A stretch of 9,523 bases of DNA, taken from positions 1 to 9,523 of the forward strand of contig JAUVRV010000074.1 in assembly GCA_030597435.1 (NCBI GenBank), written 5' to 3'. Of the stretch, positions 1 to 6,698 are shown one piece after another. Position numbers and translations under genes: made by a program. This DNA comes from Gemmatimonadales bacterium (GTDB lineage: Bacteria > Gemmatimonadota > Gemmatimonadetes > Gemmatimonadales > GWC2-71-9). The notes beneath the pieces were generated by a model that saw nothing but the letters and a program-made list of their open reading frames with translations, was not told the origin of the DNA and searched no databases. Position 1 is the stretch's first letter, and the number at the start of each line of letters is the position of its first letter.

Positions 1-1
1 A

Positions 2-484
2 CGGTTCGGCCAGGACTCCCTGTTCGAGATGGCAGGATTGAATGAGTTGGACCTCGAATCGACCACCATGACCAAGGTCGCCGTGTTCCAGTTCATGACC
101 ATGAACACCGACTGGGAAGTGTCCGGTCCGCACAACATCAAGATGTGTGGCCCCGTGCTTGGACTGGTCTACGCCATTCCTTATGACATGGACTACTCGG
201 GCATCATCAACGCACGGTACGCAAAGCCTGACATGACTCTGGGCATCAGATCGGTACGGGATCGGCTCTATCGAGGATATTGCCGGCCAGAGTCAGACTA
301 CGATCCGGTTTTTGCGCAATTCAACTCGCAGCGCACCGCAATCTACGATCTCTTCAGGAACCAGGAGGGACTGGATCCCAAACGGCTCGAGCGGGCGCTG
401 GAGGATCTCGACGACTTCTACGAGATCATCAACGATCAGCGCAAGTTCGAGCGCGAGATCATGAATCGGTGCCGCAAACGCTGA
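2..484 (+). CDS. C-terminal part of an unrecognised protein with NTDW and PYDMD motifs (5' partial)
   Basis: The reading frame is open from the first complete codon at base 2 to a TGA at 482-484, so the gene begins upstream of the window and 160 residues are visible. The Met codon at 29 is probably internal. I cannot name the family. Visible residues include an Asn-Thr-Asp-Trp motif (visible residues 35-38), a His-Asn-Ile-Lys (44-47) and a Pro-Tyr-Asp-Met-Asp (60-64). After these comes a Tyr/Arg-rich stretch and a charged helical C-terminus (about 115-160). The spacing of an N/D motif followed by a P-Y-D-x-D motif is loosely reminiscent of atypical kinase-fold proteins of the CotH/HipA type, but this is a guess from motif shape. 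No signal peptide or membrane segment is visible in this part. The next gene on the same strand starts 72 nt downstream. Confidence 0.75.
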   Translation, partial: RFGQDSLFEMAGLNELDLESTTMTKVAVFQFMTMNTDWEVSGPHNIKMCGPVLGLVYAIPYDMDYSGIINARYAKPDMTLGIRSVRDRLYRGYCRPESDYDPVFAQFNSQRTAIYDLFRNQEGLDPKRLERALEDLDDFYEIINDQRKFEREIMNRCRKR

Positions 485-556
485 TCGCCGCGCCAGGACC
501 GAGCCGGTCGACCTGAGTCCGTTCATCGCGCTCCACCAGCGTTCGCCCTCACGCCA

Positions 557-1288
557 GTGAACCCGACCATCACGGTACTCATCTACTCCTCGATCGCCGC
601 AGCCTCAGCGGCACTCGGGGCAATTCCCTTCAGGTGGCGCGACAGTATCCCGACGGCCTGGATCGGTTGGGCCAATGCCCTGGCGGCCGGGCTGATGTTG
701 GGCACGGCATACGTAATCGTCGTTGCCGGACTCAACCGCATGGTATGGGCAGGAGCCACCGGTGCATTTCTCGGGATCGGCTTCATCTATTGGACCCACC
801 TGATAGCCCATACCGAGGACATCGACCTCAACAAACTAGACGAGACCGGTCCCGAATACGGGTATCAGGTATTACTGGTTCAGTCACTCCACTCAGCTTC
901 CGAAGGCGTAGCCATCGGTGTGGCCATGTCCCTCAATATCGGACTGGGTGTCTTCGCTGCGATCGCATTTGCCGTTCATAATGTGCCCGAGGCCACCGTC
1001 CTATGTGCCGTGTTGCGGGCCCGCGGGATTCGACTGCGCGATGCCGCCGGACTCGCGGTAATGACCAATCTGAGCCTGATTCTGCTCGCAATCGTAACCT
1101 TTGCACTCATTGCCGCGGTGCCATCGCTGTTGCCCTGGACGCTCGGATTCGCGATGGGTGCACTTGTTTACCTGGTAATGGTCGAGCCGCTCCCGGAATC
1201 CTACCGCCAGGCGGGAAATACCAGCATCGCCTTGGTGACCAGCGTGGCCATGGGAATCGTCGTGTTGCTGAACGGATTCCTGTTGTGA
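557..1288 (+). CDS. ZIP-family divalent metal transporter (first of a tandem pair)
   Basis: A predicted inner-membrane transporter of 243 residues, almost entirely hydrophobic, with the roughly eight membrane segments expected of ZIP proteins. The metal-site signatures are both present: HSASEG (H112, E116) and HNVPEA (H141, N142, E145). In known ZIPs these lie in the two central helices and bind Zn, Fe or Mn for import into the cytoplasm. The usual Gly after the second motif's Glu is Ala. The start is GTG at 557, with no clear Shine-Dalgarno. It is supported by alignment of its N-terminus (x-N-P, then A22-I-P-F25) with the following paralogue, residue for residue. The loop before the first motif (about 82-102) is acidic, with single His residues rather than a His-rich cluster. 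Substrate cannot be read from the sequence. The next ZIP gene starts 31 nt downstream, so co-transcription is likely. Confidence 0.88.
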   Translation: MNPTITVLIYSSIAAASAALGAIPFRWRDSIPTAWIGWANALAAGLMLGTAYVIVVAGLNRMVWAGATGAFLGIGFIYWTHLIAHTEDIDLNKLDETGPEYGYQVLLVQSLHSASEGVAIGVAMSLNIGLGVFAAIAFAVHNVPEATVLCAVLRARGIRLRDAAGLAVMTNLSLILLAIVTFALIAAVPSLLPWTLGFAMGALVYLVMVEPLPESYRQAGNTSIALVTSVAMGIVVLLNGFLL

Positions 1289-1319
1289 ACTGCCAGATCA
1301 CTCTTCGAGGCGGTCGGGA

Positions 1320-2048
1320 ATGCATCCGTTAGCACTGGTATTTGCCTACGGCCTGTTGACGGCGATGGCCACCGGCCTCGGGGCCATTCCGTTTGCTTTC
1401 GTGCGCACGGTGTCGCCGAAGGGTGTGGCGTACGCAAATGCGGTGGCTTCCGGCCTGATGCTCGGTGCCTGTTTTGGACTCCTGGTCGAGGGCACCGAAT
1501 CCGGAACCTGGCCGACTATCATCGGCGCCAACCTGGGGATCCTGTTCATCCTGGCCACGCAGCAGATTCTGCTGCGCTTCAATGTGAGCTTTGGCTCACT
1601 CGGTTCCGTGGCCGCACGCCGCACGCTGCTGATGATCGTCGTGATGACGGTGCACTCGTTCGCGGAAGGCGTAGCGGTAGGAGCCTCCTTTGGCGGTGGC
1701 ATGACGCTGGCAACCCTGATAACCGTGGCCATCGCAGTTCATAACATCCCGGAAGGATTGGCGATCAGCGCGGTCCTCAGGCCACGGGGCGTCAGCGTCA
1801 TCGGGTGCGCCGGTTGGAGCGTATTCTCTTCCCTGCCCCAGCCCTTGATGGCCGTTCCCGCTTACCTGTTCGTTGATGCGTTTGCACCCGCGTTGCCATA
1901 TGGCATCGGCTTCGCCGCCGGAGCGATGGTCTTGATGGTGTTTGTTGAGCTGCTGCCAGAAGCTTACGGACAGGCAAGTAGGCGGACGGTGGCGCTATTG
2001 GTCAGTGTCTCGCTGGCCGCGATGATCCTGTTTCAGCGATTCCTCTGA
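1320..2048 (+). CDS. ZIP-family divalent metal transporter (second of a tandem pair)
   Basis: A 242-residue multi-pass membrane protein with canonical ZIP signatures HSFAEG (H112, E116) and HNIPEG (H141, N142, E145). These fall at the same residue numbers as in the preceding gene. Other shared anchors are A22-I-P-F25, N40-A41 and G45-L-M-L-G49, so the two are clear paralogues with no net indel up to the second motif. The predicted role is metal uptake across the inner membrane; the metal is unknown. The start ATG at 1320 has a GAGG Shine-Dalgarno at about 1307-1310. The loop before the first motif (about 86-101) lacks the acidic residues of its partner and carries a basic end (A-A-R-R). The last 54 nt overlap the convergent receiver-domain gene on the opposite strand. 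ZIPs work as dimers in known structures, so a heterodimer with the first protein is possible but inferred. Confidence 0.92.
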   Translation: MHPLALVFAYGLLTAMATGLGAIPFAFVRTVSPKGVAYANAVASGLMLGACFGLLVEGTESGTWPTIIGANLGILFILATQQILLRFNVSFGSLGSVAARRTLLMIVVMTVHSFAEGVAVGASFGGGMTLATLITVAIAVHNIPEGLAISAVLRPRGVSVIGCAGWSVFSSLPQPLMAVPAYLFVDAFAPALPYGIGFAAGAMVLMVFVELLPEAYGQASRRTVALLVSVSLAAMILFQRFL

Positions 2049-2411
2049 CCCGACCTCGTCCCTCAGTCCACGGCTGACAGCATCAAGGACCTCGTTTGCC
2101 CCGAAGGGCTTACGTATCGCGGCCAGGATTCCCTTCTGCACGGCAACCGCAGCGGTGCTCCTCGGCGTATGACCCATCGCTATCAACTTGGTACCCGGAA
2201 ACCGCTCTCGGATGCGCTCGATCAGCGGACTGTCGTCTATCGCTGGCACTCCGAGATCCACCAGCGCTAGCTGCACCTCGTCTCGTTTGAGGGAGGCAAG
2301 TGCGGCTCGGCCGTCAGAGGCGTGAAGCACTGTGTGTCCCACGCTCTCGAGAACACGCTGCAGCGCTTGACGTACCGCTTCACTCTCGTCGACCAGTAAG
2401 ACGCGCGCCAT
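1995..2411 (-). CDS. Stand-alone response regulator receiver-domain protein
   Basis: A CheY-like phosphoacceptor domain of 138 residues with no output domain. The acidic pair is D8-E9 (in V-L-L-V-D-E), the phosphoacceptor is D52 (in A-L-V-D-L) and the conserved Lys is K101 (in R-K-P-F). At the position that normally holds the Thr/Ser switch residue the sequence reads I-A-M-G-H (G80), so the usual hydroxyl appears to be missing. That may alter dephosphorylation or the conformational switch. Residues from about 118 to the end form a polar, charged tail rich in Glu, Asp, Gln and Arg. The last 17 residues and the stop lie in the 54 nt shared with the 3' end of the second ZIP gene on the other strand. 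No histidine kinase gene is nearby, so it would act with a partner encoded elsewhere. The ATG at 2411 has only a weak GGAT-type ribosome site. Confidence 0.87.
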   Translation of the reverse strand: MARVLLVDESEAVRQALQRVLESVGHTVLHASDGRAALASLKRDEVQLALVDLGVPAIDDSPLIERIRERFPGTKLIAMGHTPRSTAAVAVQKGILAAIRKPFGANEVLDAVSRGLRDEVGSEESLKQDHRGQRDTDQ

Positions 2412-2492
2412 CTATCCGATCCAATGGGTGGAGTACCACGGAATACCGATAACTTGTATCACTACTAGATAGGATGCCCTTCGTAAACTGCG

Positions 2493-2526
2493 TTTTGGGG
2501 ACATTGGGGGGCGATTTTGGGACATT
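2493..2526 (+). repeat. Imperfect direct repeat TTTTGGG(G)ACATT
   Basis: The unit TTTTGGGGACATT at 2493-2505 recurs with one G fewer as TTTTGGGACATT at 2515-2526, a 22-nt period. The second copy forms the left arm and part of the loop of the adjacent hairpin. It may be the remnant of a small dispersed element, or simply local duplication. There is no transposase nearby. Confidence 0.55.
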
Positions 2527-2544
2527 CGAGCCCAAAATCACCCC
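2508..2544. terminator. Strong intergenic hairpin, possible terminator of the UPF0182 operon
   Basis: Arms GATTTTGGG (2513-2521) and CCCAAAATC (2531-2539) pair perfectly around a 9-nt loop. After one C/A mismatch, four more G-C pairs follow (2508-2511 with 2541-2544). The structure begins 37 nt downstream of the UPF0182 stop codon on the minus strand, where a terminator would be expected. No U-tract follows it in either direction, so it is not a canonical intrinsic terminator. It could instead be a 3'-end stabilising hairpin or a REP-like element. Confidence 0.45.
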
Positions 2545-2580
2545 ATTCGGTGGGTTTTCGTGCTTCAGTACCTGTCTGGC

Positions 2581-5325
2581 CTAGCGTCCGCCCCCGCCCC
2601 CGCCCCCGCCCCCGGCTTCGCTGAGCTGCCGCAGCAATTCCCCGACCAGTCGCATCTCCTCACCATATCGTGCCCAGTCGCCGGCGCGCTGCGCTGCCAT
2701 CGCCAGATCGAAGTGCTCCGAAGCCTGCCTCACCAACACTGACACGCTGGCCGCCACTCCGTCTGGACCCGCAGGGCTAGGTGCTTCACTCACTGCTGCC
2801 GACGGCAGAATCGCACCCGCACCTCCAAACAGCCTGGCGAGTCCCTGCTCCAACGTCTCCTCCATGACCACTTGGTTCTGATACGCCACAATTACCCGTT
2901 TCAGCTCCGGGATCCGGCCACCCTCAGCACGCAAATAGACCGCCTGCACAAAGATCAAGGACTCTTCGATCGGGATCACCAGTAAGCTGCCGCGTATCAC
3001 CTCCGAACCCCGTTGATCCCACAGCGAGATCTGGCGTGAGATCTCCGTGTCCTGATTCATACGGTTCACGATCTGACTCGGTCCGAATACGAGACCCTGC
3101 CGGGGAAACCGGTAGACCACGAGCTTACCGTAGTTGTCGCCATCGTTGCGGGCCACCATCCATGCCGCGAGGTTGTCCTTCTGCCGCGGCGTGAACGGCG
3201 TCATGATGATGTACTCTTCCTGTGGCTCGCCAGGCAGTTTCATGATGATGTGGCGCAGGAACGGATCTAGCGGGCCCTCACTACGCGAGAGAACCGGGAT
3301 TTGCCACTGGTCTTCCCGAGAGTAGAAGATGTCCGGCTCGTCCATGTGGAAGATCGTGTACAAGGCTGTCTGTGCGCGAAACAGATCTTCCGGGTACCTC
3401 ATATGCGCTCTGATGTCGGCGGGCATCCTGTCGAGGGATAGGAGGATCCCGGGGTATATGCTCTCGTAGGTTCGAATGATGGGATCACTCGGATCGGTAA
3501 TGTAGGCACTCACGTTACCGTCATACGCATCGATCACGACCTTCACGCTGTTGCGCATGTAGTTCGTGCCATCGGGCAATGGCTGAGAGTAGGGATATCT
3601 CCTACTGGTCGTGTAAGCATCCAGCATCCAGACCAAACGCCCATCGTCGGTAATCACGATGTAAGGGTCAGCGTCCCACGTGAGGAACGGCAGTGCCTTT
3701 GCCGCGCGTTCTCTGATATTCCTGTAATAGAGCACCCTGCTCTCACGGGTCATGTACTCTGTGAGCAAAGCGTCGAACGACTTGAATCGCGCGCTCAACA
3801 ACAGCCGCCGCAGGAAGGTGTTCACTTCGACCCCACCGGTGCCATCGTACGATGTGAATGCACTCGAGTCACCCAATGGATAATCGAATTCCGGCTGTCC
3901 CGTTCGGGCGAAGGCGTAGTCGTTCGACAACTCACCGTAGTACAACTGGGGCCGCGTAACCTGGATCGAGACGCTGGAAGTCGGTGGCAGGTCTTTGATG
4001 AACAGGTAAGGCAGTCCTTCCGCCGTTACCTGATTTACGGGACTGAGTGTCAAACCCATACCGTGAGTGTAGGTCAACCTCTCATTGATGAAATTCCGTG
4101 TGGGGAGCGACGCCGTATTGAGTTCACGCGGTGACAGCAACACCTGACGGTACTCGCCGTCGATCCAATAGCGATCGTCATCAACGGAGTTGAAGTCGTA
4201 GTAGGTACGTATCTCCTGGAGCTGACGGAACGTCTGCAACAGAGGCTCACGATCCCACAGCCGCACGTTCTTGATAGTGCCACTGTTGTTCTGAATATCC
4301 TGAAGCGTGAGCGTAGCCTCGCCGGACAGATCCCGCAGCATGACATCGTCCAGACCCCAAGCCTCCTGCGTAGCCAAGATGTGGTGCTCCAGCTGCGGCG
4401 TTTCTTTCGATAGCTCGTTGGGATCGACAACGAACTTCTGCACCGTCGCCGGCACCAGCGATCCCGCCACTCCCGCCACCAGGAAATACGCTACGACAGC
4501 AATGATCGTGTTCCGTGCCACCCGCTTGGTGCGAATGCCGAGGAGAACAAATCCCGCGCCCAGCAGCGCAATGAACCAAGACATGTGCAGCAGGGGGACG
4601 CGGATTGCAAGGTCCGTGTAACTCGCGCCAAAGAGAGGTCCGGACGTGGAATACAGCAGCGTGGGGATCCTGACGAAGAACGTGGTGAGCGCGGTTGTGA
4701 GAAACATCAAGCAGAGCAACACGCCCAGGTGCACTTCAGCAGACCGTTCAACCACAATCCGTTTGCCTGCAATCACGATGTCGCGTCGCATCAGATACAG
4801 CGGCACAACCATGAACAACGTCAGCAGCGTCAAACCTGTCGCTAGGCTGAGCACTGAATGCACGGCTGGTAGTACAAACTCGTAGTAGCCGATATCCCTC
4901 CCGAATACCGGGTCGGTGACCCCAAATGGTGCGGCGTTCAAGAACCTCAGCCACAGGTGCCAACCACTCGCGCCCGAGAACCCGAGCATCAGGGCCATCA
5001 TGATCGATACCGGCCACGTCACCCGTCGCAGTGCTTGTGTCAGATCGACCTTGGGTACGTTCGGACTGAGCGTCACCACGAACGGGTCCGGAACGAGCCC
5101 CCGCTGGGCCATACGCAGATTCGTGAAGAAGAACCCAAAGGAAAGGACGCCAACGACAGTTCCCAGTAAGAGCTTGGTCCACAACTCCTTCAGGAACACA
5201 ACTTGGAAGCCGAGCGTGTCGAACCAATACCAGTCAGTAATGAGTCGGACCAGCCAGGGGAGACTGAAAACGATGACCAGCAGTGTGGCCGCTGCCGCAA
5301 TGGCAATGATGGCACTTCGTTTCAT
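2581..5325 (-). CDS. UPF0182 (COG1615) family large membrane protein
   Basis: A 914-residue protein recognised as UPF0182 by overall layout and length (family members are about 900-1000 residues). It has a seven-helix membrane domain followed by one large soluble domain. Hydrophobic segments lie at roughly 5-27, 51-70, 104-118, 154-177, 198-218, 246-263 and 272-292. The next five hundred or so residues are polar and aromatic-rich and include family-typical stretches such as Y-Y-D-F-N-S-V-D-D-D-R-Y (about 380). With seven helices the large domain is probably outside the cytoplasm. The C-terminal ~70 residues are Ala/Glu-rich, ending in nine glycines and an Arg. Function is not established for the family; an envelope role is inferred. 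The start ATG has AAGGA (+ strand 5337-5341) 11 nt upstream, overlapping the stop codon of the RAM-domain gene, which suggests translational coupling. Confidence 0.9.
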   Translation of the reverse strand: MKRSAIIAIAAAATLLVIVFSLPWLVRLITDWYWFDTLGFQVVFLKELWTKLLLGTVVGVLSFGFFFTNLRMAQRGLVPDPFVVTLSPNVPKVDLTQALRRVTWPVSIMMALMLGFSGASGWHLWLRFLNAAPFGVTDPVFGRDIGYYEFVLPAVHSVLSLATGLTLLTLFMVVPLYLMRRDIVIAGKRIVVERSAEVHLGVLLCLMFLTTALTTFFVRIPTLLYSTSGPLFGASYTDLAIRVPLLHMSWFIALLGAGFVLLGIRTKRVARNTIIAVVAYFLVAGVAGSLVPATVQKFVVDPNELSKETPQLEHHILATQEAWGLDDVMLRDLSGEATLTLQDIQNNSGTIKNVRLWDREPLLQTFRQLQEIRTYYDFNSVDDDRYWIDGEYRQVLLSPRELNTASLPTRNFINERLTYTHGMGLTLSPVNQVTAEGLPYLFIKDLPPTSSVSIQVTRPQLYYGELSNDYAFARTGQPEFDYPLGDSSAFTSYDGTGGVEVNTFLRRLLLSARFKSFDALLTEYMTRESRVLYYRNIRERAAKALPFLTWDADPYIVITDDGRLVWMLDAYTTSRRYPYSQPLPDGTNYMRNSVKVVIDAYDGNVSAYITDPSDPIIRTYESIYPGILLSLDRMPADIRAHMRYPEDLFRAQTALYTIFHMDEPDIFYSREDQWQIPVLSRSEGPLDPFLRHIIMKLPGEPQEEYIIMTPFTPRQKDNLAAWMVARNDGDNYGKLVVYRFPRQGLVFGPSQIVNRMNQDTEISRQISLWDQRGSEVIRGSLLVIPIEESLIFVQAVYLRAEGGRIPELKRVIVAYQNQVVMEETLEQGLARLFGGAGAILPSAAVSEAPSPAGPDGVAASVSVLVRQASEHFDLAMAAQRAGDWARYGEEMRLVGELLRQLSEAGGGGGGGGGR
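2591..2614 (-). repeat. Hexanucleotide tandem repeat, (CCCCCG)x4 on the plus strand
   Basis: Four perfect copies of CCCCCG lie inside the last codons of the UPF0182 gene. On the coding strand these read GGGGGC-type hexamers, each giving two Gly codons, and account for eight of the nine consecutive glycines at the C-terminus. Four G5 runs separated by single C residues also fit a G-quadruplex pattern in the mRNA just before the stop codon. Perfect hexamer repeats can vary in copy number in frame, changing only the glycine tail length. Confidence 0.9.
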
Positions 5326-5339
5326 AGTATCGCTATTCC

Positions 5340-5621
5340 TTAACCCTCGGGACCAAGCGAGAAAGCCGCCTCGAGATCGTGCCTCGAGTAGGCGCGAAAC
5401 GCTATCAGTGTTTCTGTCTGCTTGATACCGGGCAATTTGAGCATATTGCTCGTAACGAGATCTGCGAGTTGTTCATTGGTCTTTACCCGCAGCACGACGA
5501 CCAGGTCGTATCTTCCAGATACGGAGTGGACCTCCGACACACCTTCCATGGCAGCGAGCTGCTCGGCCACCTCGTTGATCTGGTCGCGCTCGACATTCAG
5601 GAGAACAACAGCCGCAACCAT
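5340..5621 (-). CDS. Stand-alone Lrp/AsnC ligand-binding (RAM) domain protein
   Basis: A 93-residue protein consisting only of the Lrp/AsnC C-terminal effector-binding domain (alpha-beta sandwich, RAM domain), with no N-terminal helix-turn-helix. Diagnostic features are the first strand V-A-A-V-V-L-L-N-V, the central S-G-R-Y-D-L-V-V-V-L (the G-x-Y-D turn typical of the family) and the I-K-Q-T-E-T motif before the last strand. Stand-alone RAM proteins such as Thermus SraA assemble into ring oligomers and bind amino acids. They may modulate enzymes or full-length Lrp proteins, as they cannot bind DNA themselves. The frame stays open upstream to 5717, into the fabH gene. I chose the ATG at 5621 because it has AGGA five nt upstream and begins exactly at the domain's first strand. 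It is 38 nt after fabH and 14 nt before UPF0182. Confidence 0.87.
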   Translation of the reverse strand: MVAAVVLLNVERDQINEVAEQLAAMEGVSEVHSVSGRYDLVVVLRVKTNEQLADLVTSNMLKLPGIKQTETLIAFRAYSRHDLEAAFSLGPEG

Positions 5622-5659
5622 CGCGTTCCTGCCTTTCTCAATGTGTAATGTAAGCGCAT

Positions 5660-6658
5660 TCAATAACGCAGTAGGCTCGACGCCCACGTGAATCCCGAGC
5701 CAAAAGCAGCCAGGCACACCAAGCTGCCACGCTGCACCGTACCCGATTTTACTGCCTCACTGAGCGCAATCGGTATGCTCGCAGCCGTTGTGTTTCCGTA
5801 CCGCTCTATGTTGCTCAACACCTTCTCCCGGGGTAGCCCAAGCCGCTTCGTTACGGCATCGGTTATCCGCTGATTCGCCTGGTGCGGGATCACAACGTCG
5901 ACCTGATCTGGCGTGAGTCCCTCGCCATCGAGAGCTTCCATGATGACTTCCGGGAACCTGGTTATCGCGTGGCGAAACACCTCTCGACCGTTCATATACG
6001 GGTGACTAGAACCGTCGTCTACCATCTCCGTCGTCAGCCATGGTTTCTGGCCGGCACCCGGTGACTTGACGCACAGTACTTCGGCAAACCGCCCATCCGC
6101 ATGCAGATAATGACTGATCAGTCGACTGCCGTCAGCATCCGTGGTTACCTCGAGACACACGGCACCGGCACCGTCGCCAAACAGCACGGCGGTGTCCCTG
6201 CCTCTCTCATCCATTCTGATACCGGCCGAGTGACACTCAGCACCCACTACCAAGATGCGATCGTACATGCCCATTCTGATGTAGGCATCGGCCGCCGAAA
6301 GCGAGTAGAGGAATCCAGTACACTGATTCCTGATATCCAGCGCACCGACGCCGGGTAGGCCGAGTTCGCGCTGCAGTAGCACGCCATTGCCGGGAAAGTA
6401 CATATCCGGTGATAGCGTCGCGAATATGATGAATTGTACATCGGATGCTTCCCAGCCAGACTCAGTCAGCGCCTGTCGCGAAGCCTCCACCGCCAGGTCT
6501 GTTCCGCTGACCCCGGCCTCCGCGAATCTGCGCTCGCGAATACCTGTCCGCTCCACAATCCACTCATCCGTCGTGTCCATTGCTGCAGCCAGATCGTTGT
6601 TCGTAACCACCTTCTCCGGAACGAAGTGTCCTGTACCCGCGATCCGTGCAAGCCGCAT
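5660..6658 (-). CDS. fabH: 3-oxoacyl-ACP synthase III (beta-ketoacyl-ACP synthase III, KAS III)
   Basis: This enzyme condenses an acyl-CoA (usually acetyl-CoA) with malonyl-ACP, starting type II fatty-acid synthesis in the cytoplasm. The protein is 332 residues, normal for FabH. The Cys-His-Asn triad is intact: C113 in N-Q-C-T-G-F, H259 in I-P-H-Q-A-N-Q-R and N289 in R-Y-G-N-T-T. The thiolase-fold N-terminal motif T-T-D-E-W-I-x-x-R-T-G-I-R-x-R and the glycine-rich F-G-D-G-A-G-A are also present. An ATG seven codons earlier (6679) exists, but the ATG at 6658 has a GAAAGGG Shine-Dalgarno (+ strand 6668-6674) nine nt upstream, and the alternative does not. Other KAS III-fold enzymes (alkylquinolone or olefin synthases) are possible, but the motif set and length favour FabH. 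It follows the cytochrome-barrel gene by 40 nt. No acpP, fabD, fabG or plsX is adjacent, unlike common fab clusters. Confidence 0.9.
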   Translation of the reverse strand: MRLARIAGTGHFVPEKVVTNNDLAAAMDTTDEWIVERTGIRERRFAEAGVSGTDLAVEASRQALTESGWEASDVQFIIFATLSPDMYFPGNGVLLQRELGLPGVGALDIRNQCTGFLYSLSAADAYIRMGMYDRILVVGAECHSAGIRMDERGRDTAVLFGDGAGAVCLEVTTDADGSRLISHYLHADGRFAEVLCVKSPGAGQKPWLTTEMVDDGSSHPYMNGREVFRHAITRFPEVIMEALDGEGLTPDQVDVVIPHQANQRITDAVTKRLGLPREKVLSNIERYGNTTAASIPIALSEAVKSGTVQRGSLVCLAAFGSGFTWASSLLRY

Positions 6659-6667
6659 TGTGGTCGA

Positions 6668-6674
6668 CCCTTTC
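6668..6674 (-). promoter_or_regulatory. Shine-Dalgarno deciding the fabH start
   Basis: On the minus strand this reads GAAAGGG, nine nt before the ATG ending at 6658. The in-frame ATG at 6679 has only AAGG directly abutting it, too close to function, so the shorter 332-residue form is preferred. Confidence 0.6.
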
Positions 6675-6698
6675 TTCATCCTTGTCTTGTGGCGTCAC

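Larger units (their letters stand above)
2412..2580. other. Intergenic gap between UPF0182 and the receiver gene
   Basis: The 169 nt between two minus-strand genes contain no ORF with a credible start. They hold a strong hairpin (2508-2544), a near-repeated TTTTGGG(G)ACATT unit and several G-runs, described separately. On the minus strand a TTTACG hexamer (+ strand 2482-2487, 71-76 nt before the receiver start) sits in an AT-richer stretch and could be part of a promoter. I cannot find a convincing -10 partner. Confidence 0.5.

Noticed and set aside
293..526. Minus-strand 77-codon frame under the first gene
   Set aside because: It is antisense to a clearly protein-like plus-strand frame and its own translation matches nothing I recognise.
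2508..2544. CRISPR or mobile-element end
   Set aside because: There are only two repeat units with no spacer array, and no transposase or target-site duplication is visible. It is kept only as a hairpin and short repeat.
4916..5425. Long plus-strand open frame of 169 codons opposite UPF0182
   Set aside because: It is a shadow of the UPF0182 membrane region and the end of the RAM gene: Arg/Ser/Thr-rich, with no recognisable domain and no ribosome site.
5622..5717. N-terminal extension of the RAM-domain protein from an ATG at 5717
   Set aside because: It would overlap the end of fabH by 58 nt, has no domain content, and the ATG at 5621 has a good ribosome site exactly where the domain starts.
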